A stretch of DNA of 59,103 bases from the NCBI GenBank assembly GCA_035476575.1, contig DATILL010000013.1, positions 1-59,103 on the forward strand. The letters are read 5' to 3'. A program made the position numbers and the translations under genes. This DNA comes from DATILL01 sp035476575 (GTDB lineage Bacteria > Actinomycetota > Actinomycetes > Mycobacteriales > JACQDL01). The notes under the pieces were generated by a model. That model made no database searches, was not told the DNA's origin, and was given only the letters and a program-made list of their open reading frames with translations. This document shows, piece by piece, positions 17,319 to 25,892 of this stretch. Position 1 is the first letter of the stretch. Every line of letters begins with the position of its first letter.

Positions 17319-17406
17319 CCCGGACCTGACGGCCGTTGTCCGGTACTGTGCGCCTCTCTGACGTTGATGATCTACCGCGAGCGATGGACGGGGGTAGGGG
17401 TGCGTC

Positions 17407-18360
17407 GTGGGTGGGGTGTTCATCAACTACCGGGGCGAGGACAGCCACAGCTATGCCGCAATGCTGCACATGGAGCTGTCTCGGCGCGTCGGTACTGGGC
17501 TGGTGTTCCTGGACAGTGCGTCGATACCGGCCGGGGCGGACTTCTCTGTTCATCTGCTGAACCGGGTACGGCGGGCCAGCGTGCTGCTGGCGGTAGTTGG
17601 ATCCGGCTGGCTTACCGCGACCAACCCTTCGGGTGGACGGCGTATCGACGACCCGGAGGACTGGGTCCGCCGTGAGCTGGTCGAGGCGTTCGCCGCGGGA
17701 GTGACGGTGATCCCAGTGCTGACCGACGAAGGCACCCTGCCCACCGAGGCTGAGCTGCCCGACGACATTGCCGCCTTCAGCCGCTGCCAGTACCGACGGC
17801 TGCGGCACCGTGACGCTCCCGTCGACCTGGCTCGGATCTTCAGGGACCTGGCCGCACTGGATCCTGACCTGGCCGCCGCGACACGAAGGCCATCTGACCC
17901 GCCCCAGCACCTGCACGCGAGAGTGCGGCTCGTCGGGCTCGGTACGGCGAGCGGTTTCCTTGCGGTCGCGCTCATCATCGCAGCAATGATCATTGCGGTG
18001 GTGATCCTCGCGGTGGTGACCAACCGTCCGAGCAACAACCCCCCTGCCGCCGGTGTTGCGCCGAGCTCGGACCGTTCGTACTGGCACACCGGGGGACACT
18101 GTCCGGAGACTGGCGCGATGTGCTTCTACAACAATCGTAACTTCAACGATCTGCTCGGTTGGTTTACGCCGCCGTCCTGCTCGGGCACCTATCCCATGCT
18201 CTGGCCGTTCGCGGTCGAGTCCATCAGAAATCGGACCGGTTGTGGTGTCTACCTGCTGTCCTGCCCAGGTGACTGCTGGAAGGAATGGATGCGCCCGAGT
18301 TCCGAGGACGGAACCATCGACCCGCTGAACGCGGTCGATCGGATCCGCCTGGGCGGGTAG
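17407..18360 (+). CDS. TIR domain - transmembrane helix - extracellular I36-like Cys-rich domain protein
   Basis: A 317-residue protein with an unusual layout. Residues 1-150 are a TIR domain (VFINYRGEDSHSYAAMLHME, LDSASIPAGADF, VLLAVVGSGWL, DWVRRELVEAF, with Glu90 the candidate catalytic residue). Residues about 176-204 form one membrane helix (GFLAVALIIAAMIIAVVIL). The part after residue 225 has six cysteines (232, 239, 258, 279, 286, 290) and the phrases CPETGAMCFYNNRNF and VESIRNRTGCGVYLL, resembling peptidase-inhibitor I36/beta-gamma-crystallin-like secreted domains. The TIR part should be cytoplasmic and the Cys-rich part outside. A signalling or defence role is an inference. The GTG start is preceded by a GGGGGTAGGGG tract. 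Confidence 0.75.
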   Translation: MGGVFINYRGEDSHSYAAMLHMELSRRVGTGLVFLDSASIPAGADFSVHLLNRVRRASVLLAVVGSGWLTATNPSGGRRIDDPEDWVRRELVEAFAAGVTVIPVLTDEGTLPTEAELPDDIAAFSRCQYRRLRHRDAPVDLARIFRDLAALDPDLAAATRRPSDPPQHLHARVRLVGLGTASGFLAVALIIAAMIIAVVILAVVTNRPSNNPPAAGVAPSSDRSYWHTGGHCPETGAMCFYNNRNFNDLLGWFTPPSCSGTYPMLWPFAVESIRNRTGCGVYLLSCPGDCWKEWMRPSSEDGTIDPLNAVDRIRLGG

Positions 18361-19048
18361 CGGCCCTCGAATGTGCGGTGCGCGGCGCCGGACGGTTTCC
18401 TGGTCGTTCCTCGCCGTTTCGTGCTCCCCGTCTCGCGCGTGGGCCGGGAAACCCCGCTTCGGGCACGTGCGCGCCGCGCCCTGTTCGGGGCAGAGGTCAT
18501 TACTTAAGGAGAAGCTGTCCTAACAGGCTGGGCAGGACCGCATCTGCGCAGTTCAGAGGGTATGTGGCACGTCTATAAGCCTATTTTTCCCCTCAGTATC
18601 GCAGGCAGGTTTCGGTGGAGCCGAGCCTGTTTGAGGGGGAGTCGCGAACAAGAGTCTTCTGCACCGCGTCGCTTCTTGTCGGGGTCATGCTGTGTGTCTT
18701 CTGCTCGGTGTCGGGCTCGGTGTCGGGCTCGGCAGGCGGGCGTCATCCGGACCGGCTAAAACGTGCCGCGCTGGCGCCGAGGCCGTTACGGGTTGGCGCG
18801 GAAATGGCCAGATCATGTCCCGCCCGTGTGTTCAATGTCCTATCTGTGTGTTTAATGTCTCGTCCGTGTGTTCAATGTCCAGTCTGACGGTGGCTGACCC
18901 GGAAATCGGTCTGTAACCGATCGGCGTAGCCTGCCAACCTTGTTGTCGGGGGAGCGCATCGGCGCCGCGAAGGTCAGCAAATGCTGGCTCACGCGGGACC
19001 AGCGATGCGTGGCCGGACCGGTGTCGCACGATCATCATGGAGGCCGAG
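18361..19048. other. Non-coding region before DUF397 gene
   Basis: About 690 bases without a supported gene. It is somewhat less GC-rich than its surroundings. It holds a short direct repeat (GTGTCGGGCTCG twice, near 18708-18732) and three 20-bp tandem repeats (18821-18880, listed separately). Small open frames exist but lack recognisable products. Confidence 0.45.
18821..18880. repeat. Three 20-bp tandem repeats (possible operator array)
   Basis: Three consecutive 20-base units share GTGTGTTCAATGTC: CGCCCGTGTGTTCAATGTCC, TATCTGTGTGTTTAATGTCT and CGTCCGTGTGTTCAATGTCC. The 20-base period is close to two helical turns, so a protein could bind all copies on one DNA face. The array lies about 170 bases upstream of the DUF397 gene and near an XRE regulator gene, making it a plausible operator. 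Confidence 0.7.
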
Positions 19049-19261
19049 ATGAGTTATAACGGGACGTGCACCGACCCCATCGGCTGGCGGGTGAGCAGCT
19101 ACTGCTCGACGGCCAACTCCGGTTGTGTCGCGGTGTCAGCGCGCGAGAATGTCGTGACCGTTCGCGACGACAAGGACCCCGCGGGTCCGGTGCTGCGGTT
19201 CACCACCGCGGAGTGGCGGGTGTTCGTGCTTGGCATGAAGGCCGGAGAGTTCGACGTCTAG
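19049..19261 (+). CDS. DUF397 domain protein
   Basis: A 70-residue DUF397 protein: GWRVSSYCSTANSGCVAVSA, then VTVRDDKDPAGPVLRFTTAEW and the conserved FVLGMKAGEFDV ending. DUF397 proteins are encoded next to XRE/DUF5753 regulators in actinomycetes, where several such pairs affect development or antibiotic production and can behave like toxin-antitoxin modules. Here the XRE/DUF5753 gene converges 23 bases downstream. The ATG at 19049 has GGAGG 5 bases upstream. The last 12 bases with the stop (GTTCGACGTCTA) are duplicated immediately after, a replication-slippage trace. Confidence 0.9.
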   Translation: MSYNGTCTDPIGWRVSSYCSTANSGCVAVSARENVVTVRDDKDPAGPVLRFTTAEWRVFVLGMKAGEFDV

Positions 19262-19283
19262 TTCGACGTCTAGGGGCGGTGGC

Positions 19284-20156
19284 TCATGAGAGTGCCGTGG
19301 CCCGATCCTCGATCAAGATTGTCGAACGTTCCGTCGTAAGGGCCTGTTTTGCCAGGTCGGTGAAGAGGTCGACGTAGAGGCTGACCTCGTCCGGCCGCTC
19401 TAGGTAGATGTTCCGGCTGGGCTGCTCCAGGTAGACGACCCGCTGATCGTCAGGCTCGGCGAACTCGAATAGTACGAACGGCGCTCCCATCGCGGCGTAC
19501 TGCCCTTTCGTGAACGGTAACACCTGAATAGTCACGTGCGGTAGCTGACCGATCGCAAGGAGGTGACGAAGCTGACTGGCCATGACCTGTGGCCCGCCGA
19601 CGAGGCGGTGCAGCACCGCCTCGTCGATCACCACGTGGAACGTCGGCGGCTCGGTGCCGAGCAGCAGGCTCCGCCGCCGCATCCGCAGCTCGATCCGGCG
19701 CCGGGCCACCGTACCGGCGCCGTCCGATGCCGTCGTGGCGTCCAGGCCCGCGCCGATCAACGCCGTCGCGTACCCCTCGGTCTGCAGCAGGCCGGGCACC
19801 AGCACGACGCTGTACTCGTGGATCGCCGCGGCCCCGTGCTGGAGCCCGAAGAACCGGGCTGAGTCGCGCGGCATGATGTCGGCGTAGGCGAACCACCACG
19901 GCTTCTGCCGGGCTTGGCGGACGAGATCCAGCAGATCGTTCCGGGCACCGCCGGTGACGCCGTACAGGTCGAGCATCTCGCGCACGTCCTGGACCCGCGC
20001 GCCGACCGCACCGGTCTCCACCCGGCTGATCTTCCCGGCCGAGCACTCCAGCGCCTGGGCGACCTCCTGGATGGTCCGGCCGGAGGAGGTCCGGAGCCGG
20101 CGCAGCTCCACGGCCAGCCGACGACGACCGACGGCCGGCGCCGCGTCCTGTTCCAT
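19284..20156 (-). CDS. XRE family regulator with DUF5753 domain
   Basis: A 290-residue helix-turn-helix protein. The XRE domain (about 10-65) reads LAVELRRLRTSSGRTIQEVA, then ALECSAGKISRVETG. The rest is a DUF5753 domain (about 95-280) with the usual SVVLVPGLLQTEGYA, RRIELRMRRRSLL, VIDEAVLHRLVGG and VTIQVLPFTKGQYAAMG segments. It forms the regulator half of the DUF397/XRE pair. The ATG at 20156 is preceded by GAGGGAG; an ATG further upstream has no such site. It probably binds DNA near its own locus; the tandem repeats at 18821-18880 are a candidate target. Confidence 0.9.
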   Translation of the reverse strand: MEQDAAPAVGRRRLAVELRRLRTSSGRTIQEVAQALECSAGKISRVETGAVGARVQDVREMLDLYGVTGGARNDLLDLVRQARQKPWWFAYADIMPRDSARFFGLQHGAAAIHEYSVVLVPGLLQTEGYATALIGAGLDATTASDGAGTVARRRIELRMRRRSLLLGTEPPTFHVVIDEAVLHRLVGGPQVMASQLRHLLAIGQLPHVTIQVLPFTKGQYAAMGAPFVLFEFAEPDDQRVVYLEQPSRNIYLERPDEVSLYVDLFTDLAKQALTTERSTILIEDRATALS

Positions 20157-20932
20157 TGGCGGCTCCCTCGTCCGTCCTGGTGACCCGTCCGGGTGAACAC
20201 GCGGTGACGGTGCCATCAGAGGTCACCGAGCACAACGCAGCACGCGCGCCGGTGCGGGTGGTGGTCACGGCATCGTGGTCGGTGCCGCCACGATAGTCCA
20301 TCTTGCCAAATGCACGTGCACATCGTACGTTCGCCGGGATCGTACGTGCGGGGACGGTGGATTCGGTACGGCGGGTCCGGCCCGCCGCCGGAGGGGCATC
20401 CACCGCTCGCCGTCGTCGCCCGGCGATCGTCGACTCACGGGGTGTTGATCTTCGGCAGGTGCTGATCTTCGGCCGCCTCGCGGGCTTGGTGATCGTCGGG
20501 GACGGCGCGGCCAAGCGGCACTACGACCTAGCCCCCAGCCTGGCCAAGACGGGCCGGGGCCTTGCTGCGGATGAGCGACCGGCGGCCGCTGGCACCAGCC
20601 CGGAAATGGACGGCGAGTAGGCAGGCGACCGCTCCCGGCCGGGAGCCCGAAAACAACCAGAGCCGTACCCACAAAGCCGAGCAGCACGAGGCCGAGGAGC
20701 GGCGTCGGGAGGGTTGCTCGGTGCTGTCGGGTTGCTCGGCGCCGCAGGGTTGCTCGGTGCGTTTCCAGGCTTTTGCCCGGGTCGCCGTTCAACAGGGACG
20801 CCCGGCATTCCCTATGCGGCCGAACTAGCTGCCCGATCGGGCCGATTCTGGCGTACTCGTCCGATATTGGGTTGTGCCGGTGTCAAGAACCTGTGGATGG
20901 TGTTCGAGTACTGGGGGACGGGGAGGGTACTA
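20157..20932. other. Long intergenic region with 18-bp tandem repeats
   Basis: About 780 bases separate the divergent XRE and NlpC/P60 genes. No gene is supported, although open frames exist. Three 18-bp units sharing GGGTTGCTCGG lie at 20710-20763. I looked for a ydaO (c-di-AMP) riboswitch, common before actinobacterial cell-wall hydrolases, and did not find its conserved sequence. Confidence 0.45.
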
Positions 20933-21985
20933 ATGAGCGGCGGTAGGAGGGCGAGCCACGCCCGAGCCAGGTCGAAGGCGAAAGCCCGGTCGACCAGAAA
21001 AGTCCGGTCGACGGCGGTAGCCCGGTCAACGACGGTCCGGGTCACCGTGCTGGCACTGGTCGCGCTGGTGCCGGGTACGGTCGGGTCTGCCGAGGCGCCG
21101 CGAGCGTTCGGGGTGCTACGAGCCGCGTCGTTTGACATCCCCGTGACCTCGCCGGTCGGCCTGGACGACCCCGGCTGGCAGGCCGAGTCGCCGAGCGTGC
21201 TGCGCCAGCAGCTCACCTCCCTGCCGGGCATGCGGTCGCTGCGGGGCTCGAGCACCCTGCCGTTCCACCTGGCCGCCGCGGCCGACGTGACCGGCCCTGC
21301 GACCGCGCAGGGCCGGCTGATCGCCGCCCTGCTCAAGGCCGCCAGGAGCACCCTCGGCGGGCTGACCTCCGCCCCGGCCGCGCAGGAGGCGCTGACCTAC
21401 GCGCTGGCCCAGATCGGCCGCCCGTACCTGTGGGGGGCCACCGGCCCCGAGTTCTTCGACTGCTCCGGCCTCATCCAGCAGGCCTACCTGCACGCGGGCG
21501 TCGACATCCCGCGCACCTCGCGGGAGCAGGCCCGCATCGGCATCCCGGTGCCGCTCGCCGACCTGCTCCCCGGTGACCTGCTCTTCTACGCCTACGACCT
21601 GGGCAACGCCGACACCATCCACCACGTCACCATGTACGCCGGAGGCGGGATGGTCGTGCACGCCCCGGAGGCCGGCGACGTCGTCCACCTGAGCCCGGTG
21701 TGGCTGGACCAGTACATCGGCGCGGTGCGCCCGGTGCCCGCGGTGGGCGCCGGTCCCGGTGGCCCTACCGGTCCAGGCCTACCGCTCACCTCGCGTCGGC
21801 TACCGACGGGTCACACGACACTGACCCACGGACCGAGCGGGGCGCCGTCCCCCACCCCGTCGCCGGGCGGCAGGCACACCCCGGCCGCGCCACCGACCAG
21901 CCCGTCACCCTCGCCCAGCCCGACCGCCCTGGTCCCCGCGGTGACCTCGCTCGTCCCGAAGCTGGTCTGCGTCCTGCTCTGCTGA
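20933..21985 (+). CDS. Secreted NlpC/P60 peptidoglycan endopeptidase
   Basis: A 350-residue cell-wall hydrolase. An Arg/Ser-rich basic N-terminus (1-34) and hydrophobic core (VRVTVLALVALVPGTVGSAEA) form a long signal peptide. The NlpC/P60 domain (about 150-260) carries catalytic Cys177 in FFDCSGLIQQAYLHAG and His231 in IHHVTMYAGGG, and should cut gamma-D-Glu-diaminopimelate bonds in stem peptides. The C-terminus is a Pro/Ser/Thr-rich tail (SPTPSPGG, PPTSPSPSPSP), ending in CVLLC. The ATG at 20933 has GGGGAGGG 5 bases upstream; upstream in-frame codons lack this. Confidence 0.9.
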   Translation: MSGGRRASHARARSKAKARSTRKVRSTAVARSTTVRVTVLALVALVPGTVGSAEAPRAFGVLRAASFDIPVTSPVGLDDPGWQAESPSVLRQQLTSLPGMRSLRGSSTLPFHLAAAADVTGPATAQGRLIAALLKAARSTLGGLTSAPAAQEALTYALAQIGRPYLWGATGPEFFDCSGLIQQAYLHAGVDIPRTSREQARIGIPVPLADLLPGDLLFYAYDLGNADTIHHVTMYAGGGMVVHAPEAGDVVHLSPVWLDQYIGAVRPVPAVGAGPGGPTGPGLPLTSRRLPTGHTTLTHGPSGAPSPTPSPGGRHTPAAPPTSPSPSPSPTALVPAVTSLVPKLVCVLLC

Positions 21986-21987
21986 GC

Positions 21988-22035
21988 AGCCCGCGGTGCC
22001 GGCAGCCCGCGGTGCCGGCACCCCACGGCGCCGGC
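21988..22035. repeat. 16-bp tandem repeat, three units
   Basis: AGCCCGCGGTGCCGGC occurs twice in tandem (21988-22003, 22004-22019), followed by a diverged third unit (22020-22035) whose end forms the left arm of the hairpin at 22025-22081. It begins directly after the NlpC/P60 stop codon. Confidence 0.7.
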
Positions 22036-22081
22036 AGGTCCGATGGCCCGACCAACGGGACCGTCGACCTGCCGGCGCCGT
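22025..22081. terminator. Long inverted repeat between convergent genes
   Basis: A perfect 16-bp inverted repeat, ACGGCGCCGGCAGGTC (22025-22040) with its complement at 22066-22081, encloses a 25-base loop. It lies between the NlpC/P60 gene and the convergent restriction endonuclease gene, and is a plausible bidirectional terminator. Confidence 0.65.
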
Positions 22082-22224
22082 GCTGCCAACGGCGCTGCTG
22101 GCTGGGAGTATGTGGGCGGATCCGGGGCGACTGGTCGAGGTGGCCGTTCCGGACGGACGGCAGATGCTGGCCGAACTTGGCCGACGTGCCGCCCGCGCTC
22201 CGGTGGCTGCCGTCCCCCGCCGAT

Positions 22225-23340
22225 CTACTCCGGGACTGGTCCACCTGACCCTGCTCCATCCAGCTCGTACCACGAGAGCTCCCGGGTCGGCTCGTCCGCG
22301 TACCAGGCGTGCGTGCCCGCCGCGAGATCCTTGAGCCGACGGCGGGCGGAGTCGCTGTTACGCGACGAGAACGCCGACAGGAAATGACAGGAACCCTGTG
22401 GTATTCGCTGGTCATCCGCCCAGCCGAGAAATGCGCGACGGCGGTGCTCGTCGATCGGACCGTCGCTGGCGACCGCTTCGATGATCCAGAAAGCAGGTGG
22501 CGTCGCGGCGATGTCGACGATCACCGCGTCCGGGAGCAGCGTGCTCGGGTCCAGGCTGATGCCGAGCGCCTTCATGATTGCGGCGTCGGCCAGGTAGACC
22601 TTGTCTCCAGGCTCGGAGATGGTGAGGACGATCGGGTCACCGAGCCGGACGGGTGCCCATTCCTCGATGACGCCCTTGAGGATCAATGACGCGGTGCTTG
22701 CTTCCAGCGACCTGACCTGGCCACCCGGCAGCACGACCTGAGTCGCATATGCTTGGCGGTCCCGCTCGTGGACCATGTGAATACGTAGTCGATCGCCTGG
22801 GCTCATTCGGTCGGTCCGCCAAGCGTCAATCGCAATGGCGAGCGGTTCGCCGTCCAGCTCCGGATCGAACAGATCCGCGAACGACGCGGTCAACGCCCAA
22901 CGAGGCTTGCCGCTGGTGGTCGGCACACCCGGTCGGAGTCGGACCGCCCCGTTCCGGAGCCAGGCGGGGAAGGTCTCGTCCCGTAGCGTCTCCCGCGTGT
23001 TGTCGGCGTACCACGGGTCGAAACGGACCTCCCAGCATGTCAGCAGGTCGCTGACCTGCCTCTTTCCGTGGCCCGCCGCCGCGCGCCACGCAGCCCGGTC
23101 AGCGTCGCTGGTCCGGCCGTAGGCCTCGTCGGACATCCACAGGCAGGTTGTGGGTCTGGCCCAGACCGCGTCGTGGAACAGCGGTGCGTCGTCAGGGACG
23201 ACGGCGTCGACATAGAGCATCGCCGCCACCGCGGTCGCGGCGAGCGGGTTGGCCAGCACCGGGTCGAACGCGGCACGTGGGAAGATCCGCTTGAGGCGGA
23301 CGTGACACTCCGTGCGAGCCGGGAGCGGTCGGAACGTCAT
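22225..23340 (-). CDS. Type II restriction endonuclease, BsuBI/PstI family
   Basis: A 371-residue protein. The C-terminal part matches the BsuBI/PstI endonuclease domain: LPDAVIVDIAATPP followed by FWIIEAVASDGPIDEHRRRA, the acidic and EAV-x-DGP elements of its PD-(D/E)xK-like core, then WADDQRIPQGSCHFLSAF. The N-terminal part (about 1-230) is a helical recognition region. It should cut unmethylated DNA; family members recognise CTGCAG, but the specificity here is unproven. The start ATG (23340) overlaps the TGA of the methyltransferase gene (ATGA), so the methylase is translated first. Confidence 0.85.
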   Translation of the reverse strand: MTFRPLPARTECHVRLKRIFPRAAFDPVLANPLAATAVAAMLYVDAVVPDDAPLFHDAVWARPTTCLWMSDEAYGRTSDADRAAWRAAAGHGKRQVSDLLTCWEVRFDPWYADNTRETLRDETFPAWLRNGAVRLRPGVPTTSGKPRWALTASFADLFDPELDGEPLAIAIDAWRTDRMSPGDRLRIHMVHERDRQAYATQVVLPGGQVRSLEASTASLILKGVIEEWAPVRLGDPIVLTISEPGDKVYLADAAIMKALGISLDPSTLLPDAVIVDIAATPPAFWIIEAVASDGPIDEHRRRAFLGWADDQRIPQGSCHFLSAFSSRNSDSARRRLKDLAAGTHAWYADEPTRELSWYELDGAGSGGPVPE

Positions 23341-25157
23341 CGGATGGCTGGCTGGTAGGCGGTGGCGACGGCGGCGTCAAGGGCAGGGCCATGCAGGTGG
23401 CCCCAGCAGCGGAGGACCGACGGCGCGGGAAAGGGCAGGGACCCCAGCTCGTATGCGCTCACCGCGACCGATCCGGACACGCAACGCATCAGCCGGTCCA
23501 TCGTCCCCGTGGCCAGCACCCGGGCGAGCGTGGCGCGGGACAGCAACGGGTCGGGACGGGTCGGCCGGAGCACGTTGACGTGGTTCTCCACGACCACAGC
23601 TCCGCCCCATTCTGCCAAGCCCTCCGGGGTGAGCTCGATCGCGACGAGCCGGCGCGCCTGCTCCGGGGCGGTGGTGCGTTGCACCAGGACCGCCGGCTCA
23701 CCCAGGGTCATCACTGTACGGTCGGCGGGGTCCCGCAGCCGCAGGTAGCGCAGCGCGTCGCGGGCCGGGTCGCGGTGCAGCCGTCCGCCGTCCATGTCGG
23801 CCGCCCACAGCACAGGCACCCGCCCGCCGCCCGGCCGCCCGGACAGGTCCGCGCGGCGCCGGTTCCACACCAGGGGACCGGTGGAGACCTTCCATCCCGC
23901 GGTCGCCAGGGTCAGCGGCATGGCCGCCGCCGCTGCTGCCACGGGCGCGTCCTCCCGCCGGCGTGGCAGCAGCCAGGGACGGTCGCCGGCCGGTCGCTCG
24001 ACCGTGGCGACGTCGCTGAGCTGCCTGTTCACGCAGGTGACGGCGGTGCGCGGGGATCGTCGGCGGCTGAAGGTGGCCAGGCAGGTCTCCTGCAGGACGC
24101 CGGCGAAAACCCCGTCGCGATCGCCGACGAACGACACCTCCCGCAGCGGCGCCTCGGCGGCGAGCACCGCGCGCAGGTTAGCGAAGTACCGCCCGGACGT
24201 GAACGAGGTCGGCACCAGTGCCGCGACGACGCCCTGATCGTCGAGGCAGTCCAGGGCGGCGGCGAGGAACAGGCTGTAGAGGTTGGCGTGCCCGAACAGG
24301 ACCGGAGCGAAGCGGTCCCGATCCTCCGCCGACAGCCGCACCCTCCCGTACGGCGGGTTCATCACTACCACCCGGACGGCGGCCTGAGCGGGGGCCAGAC
24401 CGTCGCCTGCCCGGGCGAGCGCGGGCAGCGGGCGGCGACGCCGGGCCGGCGTCGCCGCCAGCAGCGGCAGCGCCTCGGCCGCCAGGACGATGTTCGCCAG
24501 CCACACGGCCGCCGGGTCGGCGTCGACACCCTCGACGAGACGGGGCAGGCCAGCGAGCACGGCCTCCGGGTCGGCGCCAGCGTGCGCGGCAAGCTGCTCC
24601 CGCAGCGCCGGCAGCAGCAGCGCGCCGGCCCCGCAGGCCGGGTCCCGGACCAGGCCGGGCAGCGGTCGCGCTGGGCATGCCCAGCCGAGACTCCGGCGGA
24701 CCATGTGCCACAGGTGCTCGGCGAGCAGTGGCGGGGTGTAGTGCCGGCCGTGCCGGGCCCGCACCTGTGGGGTGAGTGCGGTCAGGTAGGCGGCGCCCAG
24801 CTCGTGCCCGCTGGCACCGACGACCGGCCTCGTGCCCGGCCCACCGGCCAGCACACCCGGTGGCGGTACGGCGTCGAGCGCCTGGGTGACCTCCAGCCAC
24901 CGCCCGGTCAGCCCGACGGCCCGGGCTCGGGCGTGCCACCACCCCGGAACGGCGGCCAGCACCGCGGCCGCTGCCGCGCCCGGCTCACCGGTCGGGTCAG
25001 GCCCGCCCACGTCCGCGCGGGAGCCGCGCGCGCCGAGGGGGCGGGCGAGCACCGGGGGCGCTGGCTCCGGCAGGGCGGCGGCGGTCACCCTCACCCGTCC
25101 CTTCGGGGCTCGGCGGCGGGACGCCGCGGTCGACTCGCCCATAGCTCGGCTCACCAT
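23337..25157 (-). CDS. DNA N6-adenine methyltransferase of a type II R-M system
   Basis: A 606-residue methyltransferase. The S-adenosylmethionine motif I is VRDPACGAGALLLPALREQL and the catalytic motif IV is VVMNPPYGRV; motif X-like HYTPPLLAEHLWHMV precedes them, giving the gamma-type amino-MTase order. The C-terminal target-recognition part contains LVVWN-like GPLVWNRRRADLSG and VVENHVNVLRP. It protects host DNA from the overlapping downstream BsuBI/PstI-type endonuclease. The first 60 residues are Ala/Pro/Arg-rich and the start (25157 or 25142) is uncertain. No controller (C) protein gene is present. Confidence 0.87.
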   Translation of the reverse strand: MVSRAMGESTAASRRRAPKGRVRVTAAALPEPAPPVLARPLGARGSRADVGGPDPTGEPGAAAAAVLAAVPGWWHARARAVGLTGRWLEVTQALDAVPPPGVLAGGPGTRPVVGASGHELGAAYLTALTPQVRARHGRHYTPPLLAEHLWHMVRRSLGWACPARPLPGLVRDPACGAGALLLPALREQLAAHAGADPEAVLAGLPRLVEGVDADPAAVWLANIVLAAEALPLLAATPARRRRPLPALARAGDGLAPAQAAVRVVVMNPPYGRVRLSAEDRDRFAPVLFGHANLYSLFLAAALDCLDDQGVVAALVPTSFTSGRYFANLRAVLAAEAPLREVSFVGDRDGVFAGVLQETCLATFSRRRSPRTAVTCVNRQLSDVATVERPAGDRPWLLPRRREDAPVAAAAAAMPLTLATAGWKVSTGPLVWNRRRADLSGRPGGGRVPVLWAADMDGGRLHRDPARDALRYLRLRDPADRTVMTLGEPAVLVQRTTAPEQARRLVAIELTPEGLAEWGGAVVVENHVNVLRPTRPDPLLSRATLARVLATGTMDRLMRCVSGSVAVSAYELGSLPFPAPSVLRCWGHLHGPALDAAVATAYQPAIR

Positions 25158-25280
25158 GGCTCAGGGAGCGTCCCACACAGCTCCGACAGGAACGGTGCCG
25201 ACGCTCGGCCGAGGTATCACCAGGCCTGACGGCTGCTCAGGTATGAGAAAGGTCCATTTGCGTTGTTCGGGGGAAACTAA

Positions 25281-25847
25281 ATGACGACCATTACCACCAC
25301 CAGCGAGCTTGCCCAGCGGACGAAGATCCGTGCCTTCCAGGCCGGCCCACGGCATGTGCTGATCGTGGCCGAGGGCGAGCTGCCGACGCCCGGCTTCGAC
25401 GTCGACATCGAGCAGAGCCCGCTGAAGATCTTCCCGCCGCAGTTCAACCTGCTGCGCCGCCCGCGGCCGGGCATCTTCCCGCAGGTCGTGACGCCGTACC
25501 GACACGCGGAGCGGGTCCCTTTCCCGGCCGGTCAGGAGATCGTGACGGTCCACCACGCCGAGGGCAGCGACCGGGTCCCGATCGAGGAGTGCGGGCCGGA
25601 GCTCGCGGCGTACGTCCAGGCCGTGAACGGCGCGGGAACGACCGGCGATGTCGATGAGGCGACCGGGTTCTCCAAGAACCTGAGCTTCGACGAGGCGTTC
25701 GCCGACGCGCTGGCCAACCTGCCGCCGTTCAGCTCACCGGTCGCGGACGCGCTGGCCCGGGTCGAGGTCCTTGAGATCGGCGGCCTGTTTGGCGGCTTTG
25801 CCGGCTTCCACGACCTGTTCGTCAAGGTCCGCCGGACCCACGACTGA
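25281..25847 (+). CDS. Hypothetical protein, 188 aa
   Basis: A 188-residue protein of a family I do not recognise. It opens with a Thr-rich stretch (MTTITTTSELAQRTKIRAFQ), followed by beta-type sequence (RHVLIVAEGELPTPGFDVDI), a Pro/Arg-rich middle, VPFPAGQEIVTVHHAEGSDR and an acidic helix (FDEAFADALANLPPFSSP), ending in LFGGFAGFHDLFVKVRRT. There is no signal peptide or membrane segment. A GGGGGAA ribosome site precedes the ATG. It diverges from the R-M genes and converges with the DevS-like kinase gene; neither context explains its role. Confidence 0.75.
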   Translation: MTTITTTSELAQRTKIRAFQAGPRHVLIVAEGELPTPGFDVDIEQSPLKIFPPQFNLLRRPRPGIFPQVVTPYRHAERVPFPAGQEIVTVHHAEGSDRVPIEECGPELAAYVQAVNGAGTTGDVDEATGFSKNLSFDEAFADALANLPPFSSPVADALARVEVLEIGGLFGGFAGFHDLFVKVRRTHD

Positions 25848-25855
25848 GGTCCGCC

Positions 25856-25892
25856 GAGCCCCTGGCCCCGACCCGCCGTGGGCTAGGGGCTC
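25856..25892. terminator. Hairpin between convergent genes
   Basis: GAGCCCCT (25856-25863) and its complement AGGGGCTC (25885-25892) form an 8-bp stem with a 21-base loop, overlapping the stop codon of the sensor kinase gene. It is a plausible but weak bidirectional terminator. Confidence 0.4.

Noticed and set aside
20760..20932. ydaO-type c-di-AMP riboswitch before the NlpC/P60 gene
   Set aside because: Searched by eye because the gene class often has one; the conserved sequence blocks are not there.
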